Part shown: in pieces, positions 7,501 through 7,864 of the stretch
Layout: every line of letters starts with the position of its first letter
Position numbering within the stretch: the first letter of the stretch is position 1
Origin: an uncultured Oscillospiraceae bacterium
Lineage (GTDB): Bacteria > Bacillota > Clostridia > Oscillospirales > Oscillospiraceae
Direction of reading: 5' to 3'
DNA length: 7,864 nt
Assembly: GCA_949093475.1 (NCBI GenBank)
Contig: CARXAY010000052.1
Coordinates: forward strand, 1-7,864
Translations under genes and position numbers: made by a program
Notes under the pieces: generated by a model
What the model saw: the letters and a program-made list of their open reading frames with translations, nothing else
The model's database searches: none
What the model was told of the DNA's origin: nothing

Positions 7501-7864
7501 CATCTGGGGCGACCAAAGTCAGGAGGGCATGACCGAGCTGGACATCCACCAGCGCGTCCTCCGGGCCATCGCCATCGTCAGCGAAAAGACTTGGGGCGGG
7601 GCGACCCACTCCGAGGGGCAGTTCTCCGACTATGAGCTGCGGGCCGCCCGTCTGGCCGAAGGGCCGGGCACGCAGATCGCCATGGAAGTGCCCTCCAAGT
7701 CCTCTCTGGTGCTGGCCTACGACTTTACCTCCAACAACATGAACCACAACCACGAGACCGTCTACGACCTCAGCGGCAACGGCTACAACGCCACTCTTGA
7801 GGGCGGGTTTTCGGCGGACGGCTGCGGAGATGTGTATTTTGGCGGCAGCGCCGTCCTCAAAACC
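4418..7864 (+). CDS. Secreted multidomain GH20 beta-N-acetylhexosaminidase / lacto-N-biosidase-like enzyme (3'-partial)
   Basis: The frame is open for 1149 codons from the ATG at 4418 to the window edge with no stop, so the C-terminus is missing. Residues 1-28 form a signal peptide (cationic MDRKLKR, Leu/Ala core, cleavage after A-F-A). Residues 35-238 and 251-436 are discoidin domains, 443-530 an Ig-like spacer, about 549-665 the GH20 accessory domain, about 677-1060 the GH20 barrel, and 1095 onward the start of a LamG/concanavalin-like fold. Catalytic-site landmarks are RSVKLDIAR (684-692), TELDLPAHS (805-813), HIGADEYW with the catalytic pair D889-E890, and IWGD (1029-1032). GH20 enzymes remove beta-linked GlcNAc/GalNAc, or lacto-N-biose, by substrate-assisted catalysis through the substrate's acetamido group. 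The binding domains suggest action on large host glycans outside the cell. Exo-hexosaminidase and lacto-N-biosidase cannot be separated by reading alone. Any wall anchor would lie beyond the window. Confidence 0.93.
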   Translation, partial: MDRKLKRAAALLLALLMAVSLLPTAAFAADSAPVNLLRPNSVGIVGVESREAGSDRETASHTVDKLTDGDATRVVGHRWESANLKSGTPASDDEAQTPIYVQFDLGENTRVADITEIKLYYQDNMVWPTKYQILTADTPDATTWRTIASVTRASYDGSISAAVAANQMGKEAGQNIITTFNDKENRGVIGVDTITLSSTPSIQTVKVGRYIRLNFDAVNRFARGNNTGVLEFELMGHLSEAQEDPIEGAYNLAKGRPATAFSSADNTSPENAVDGNITDTQWNSGDLKNFVGTDADPGDDRSQTPQWLLIDLGASGSQLSEIKLHYVPNNKVWAMAYRIETTDDPENGPWRTIVSVSRPSVDKQFQNLDPATDGCLSIVTNQGNIHADVITRTSTPRIDTSVAVGRYIRLYVEKTNTRAPAGNNVNLREIEIFGVNENLHTPVDVAAELAKATVSTVSASGSEVTLPAPSQGATLTVAGSTLENVVANDGTIGGKNIGAREVKLLIRAWDNESPAEYQQKNLTVTVPDHKGSYPAAWFPAVTSPNPKPEVIPAIQEWYGYNGSFTLSETSRIVVNDAANVGLQKAAENMKADLLEITGLTLPIVAGTSGTADDIYIESLAADRYDLGKEGYLMRVSGEGVQIYAPTYTGCLFGTITAEQILWQAADHASIPMGIMRDYPAYAVRSVKLDIARTPYRYQQLKDYAKIMLWYKMSEYDLHVNDNDNANIAKGQATMDTHSGFHRLESETFPSLAKSSGTKHAGIPAEAINADYYNKDPDYGGNPTYTKEEWRALEQLTEDYGMYLLTELDLPAHSLVYNKYAMENPDGIDWLEGGTMPAESFTSNAGYLELLDLTGSNKERALRLATTLWDEYTSGSEPTIYGDIVHIGADEYWVHDNATNNAFAKFADTMRQTIQRNLGPDTKIRMWGASAGNGSFRTATTALGMTHAQLAEHYQLDVWHTNYENPAQRAKEGYGIVNCRDSFLYGNPGRSGRDVPNAEYLFNSWNPTMFGGNTDPLPGEPNLLGAKAVIWGDQSQEGMTELDIHQRVLRAIAIVSEKTWGGATHSEGQFSDYELRAARLAEGPGTQIAMEVPSKSSLVLAYDFTSNNMNHNHETVYDLSGNGYNATLEGGFSADGCGDVYFGGSAVLKT
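4520..5725 (+). other. Two tandem discoidin (CBM32-like) domains of the GH20 protein
   Basis: Domain 1 (residues 35-238) has VDKLTDGD, then IYVQFDLG, ITEIKLYY, VWPTKYQIL, TWRTIASV and a closing GRYIRLNF with LEFELMG. Domain 2 (251-436) starts NLAKGRPATAFSS, then NAVDGN, WLLIDLG, LSEIKLHYV, PWRTIVSV and GRYIRLYV with LREIEIFG. These are the normal landmarks of F5/8C jellyrolls: the ligand-loop 'DG', the 'v.iDLG' strand and the C-terminal 'a.yIRl' strand. By position they are carbohydrate-binding modules ahead of the catalytic region. They resemble each other and the discoidin domain of the preceding gene. Confidence 0.85.
5744..6007 (+). other. Ig-like spacer ('atrophied' bacterial Ig type) in the GH20 protein
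   Basis: Residues 443-530 run VDVAAELAKATVSTV, then EVTLPAPSQGATLTVAGS, then VVANDGTIGG, then REVKLLIRAW and LTVTVP. The order helix, 'LP..gaT..v.gS', 'v..dGti', long strand and terminal 'VTV' resembles the atrophied bacterial Ig modules often placed in multidomain glycosidases. The assignment is by pattern only. It separates the binding domains from the GH20 core. Confidence 0.5.
6446..7600 (+). other. GH20 catalytic TIM barrel with Asp-Glu pair
   Basis: The barrel begins at DYPAYAVRSVKLDIAR, matching the family's 'yP.f.yRg..lD.aR' first strand. The conserved His/Asp strand appears as YDLHVNDND, the 'iPEiD.PgHs' strand as LTELDLPAHS, and the catalytic strand as HIGADEYW (bases 7070-7093), where D889 would orient the acetamido group and E890 act as acid/base. 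Later strands are IRMWGAS, LDVWHTNY with the following K-E-G-Y-G-I-V-N, and AVIWGDQ followed by the 'R.....i.aekTWGG' helix. All expected barrel landmarks are present and in order, so the enzyme should be active. It differs from the textbook HxGGDE and WxE forms by Ala for the second Gly and Asp for Glu. Confidence 0.9.
7700..7864 (+). other. Start of a LamG / concanavalin A-like jellyroll domain (truncated by the window)
   Basis: From residue 1095 the protein reads SLVLAYDF, then a short loop, then VYDLSGNGYNATLEGG, then DVYFGGSAVLKT up to the edge. This is the familiar opening of bacterial LamG-type domains, where 'w.f....v.DlSGnGn.gtl' is followed by 'g.Al.Fdg...v..'. In glycosidases this fold is a binding or accessory domain. 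Only about 55 residues are visible, so its extent and any following domains are unknown. Confidence 0.75.

Noticed and set aside
4058..7753. Long open frames on the minus strand (4058-5575 and 5597-7753) opposite the GH20 gene
   Set aside because: They show the same compositional shadow effect. The plus strand carries an uninterrupted frame with a signal peptide and all GH20 landmarks, while the minus-strand products have no recognisable motif and one runs across the terminator.

Overview
The window holds two large, co-oriented (+ strand) genes for secreted or surface proteins, both cut by the window edges. Between them lies a 68-base gap containing a strong hairpin terminator and a ribosome binding site. 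No RNA gene, insertion sequence, CRISPR array or phage gene was seen. The organism is most likely a high-GC, Gram-positive gut member of the Bacillota (class Clostridia, Oscillospiraceae-like). The reasons are C-terminal S-layer homology (SLH) domains, FIVAR and bacterial Ig-like modules, a short Lys/Arg-then-Leu/Ala signal peptide, GC-rich third codon positions, and carbohydrate-active content aimed at N-acetylhexosamine glycans. The taxon is inferred from style, not from a marker gene.

Left region (1-4349): the last 1448 codons of a giant modular surface protein whose N-terminus lies upstream. In order it carries a Big_4-type Ig module, a discoidin (F5/8C, CBM32-like) domain, two more Big_4-like modules, a Big_2 module, an Ig-like module, a poorly defined beta module, an InlB-B-like module, two tandem 'GY..MGG' repeats with unusual Cys/His clusters, a second copy of the Ig-like module, a FIVAR helical domain, a Ser/Gly/Thr linker with five 11-residue repeats, and three SLH domains that should anchor it to cell-wall polysaccharide. 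No catalytic domain is visible in this portion.

Middle (4350-4417): a 14-bp perfect stem with a 3-base loop and a T-rich tail, followed at once by the Shine-Dalgarno sequence of the next gene. There is too little room for a separate promoter after the hairpin, so the second gene is probably transcribed by read-through of a leaky terminator.

Right region (4418-7864): the first 1149 codons of a secreted family 20 glycoside hydrolase. It has a signal peptide, two discoidin domains, an Ig-like spacer, the GH20 accessory domain, the GH20 catalytic barrel with the Asp-Glu catalytic pair, and the start of a LamG/concanavalin-like domain. The gene runs off the right edge with no stop codon.

The two proteins share a distinctive discoidin subtype and sit in one apparent transcription unit. 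They probably work together on host glycans (mucin, glycoprotein or milk-type oligosaccharides): the SLH protein as a surface-anchored binder, or an enzyme with its catalytic part upstream, and the GH20 protein releasing N-acetylhexosamine or lacto-N-biose units. No wholly new system is evident. The most unusual items are the Cys/His-bearing tandem repeats, the promoter-less hairpin junction and the compositional mosaic at the discoidin modules.
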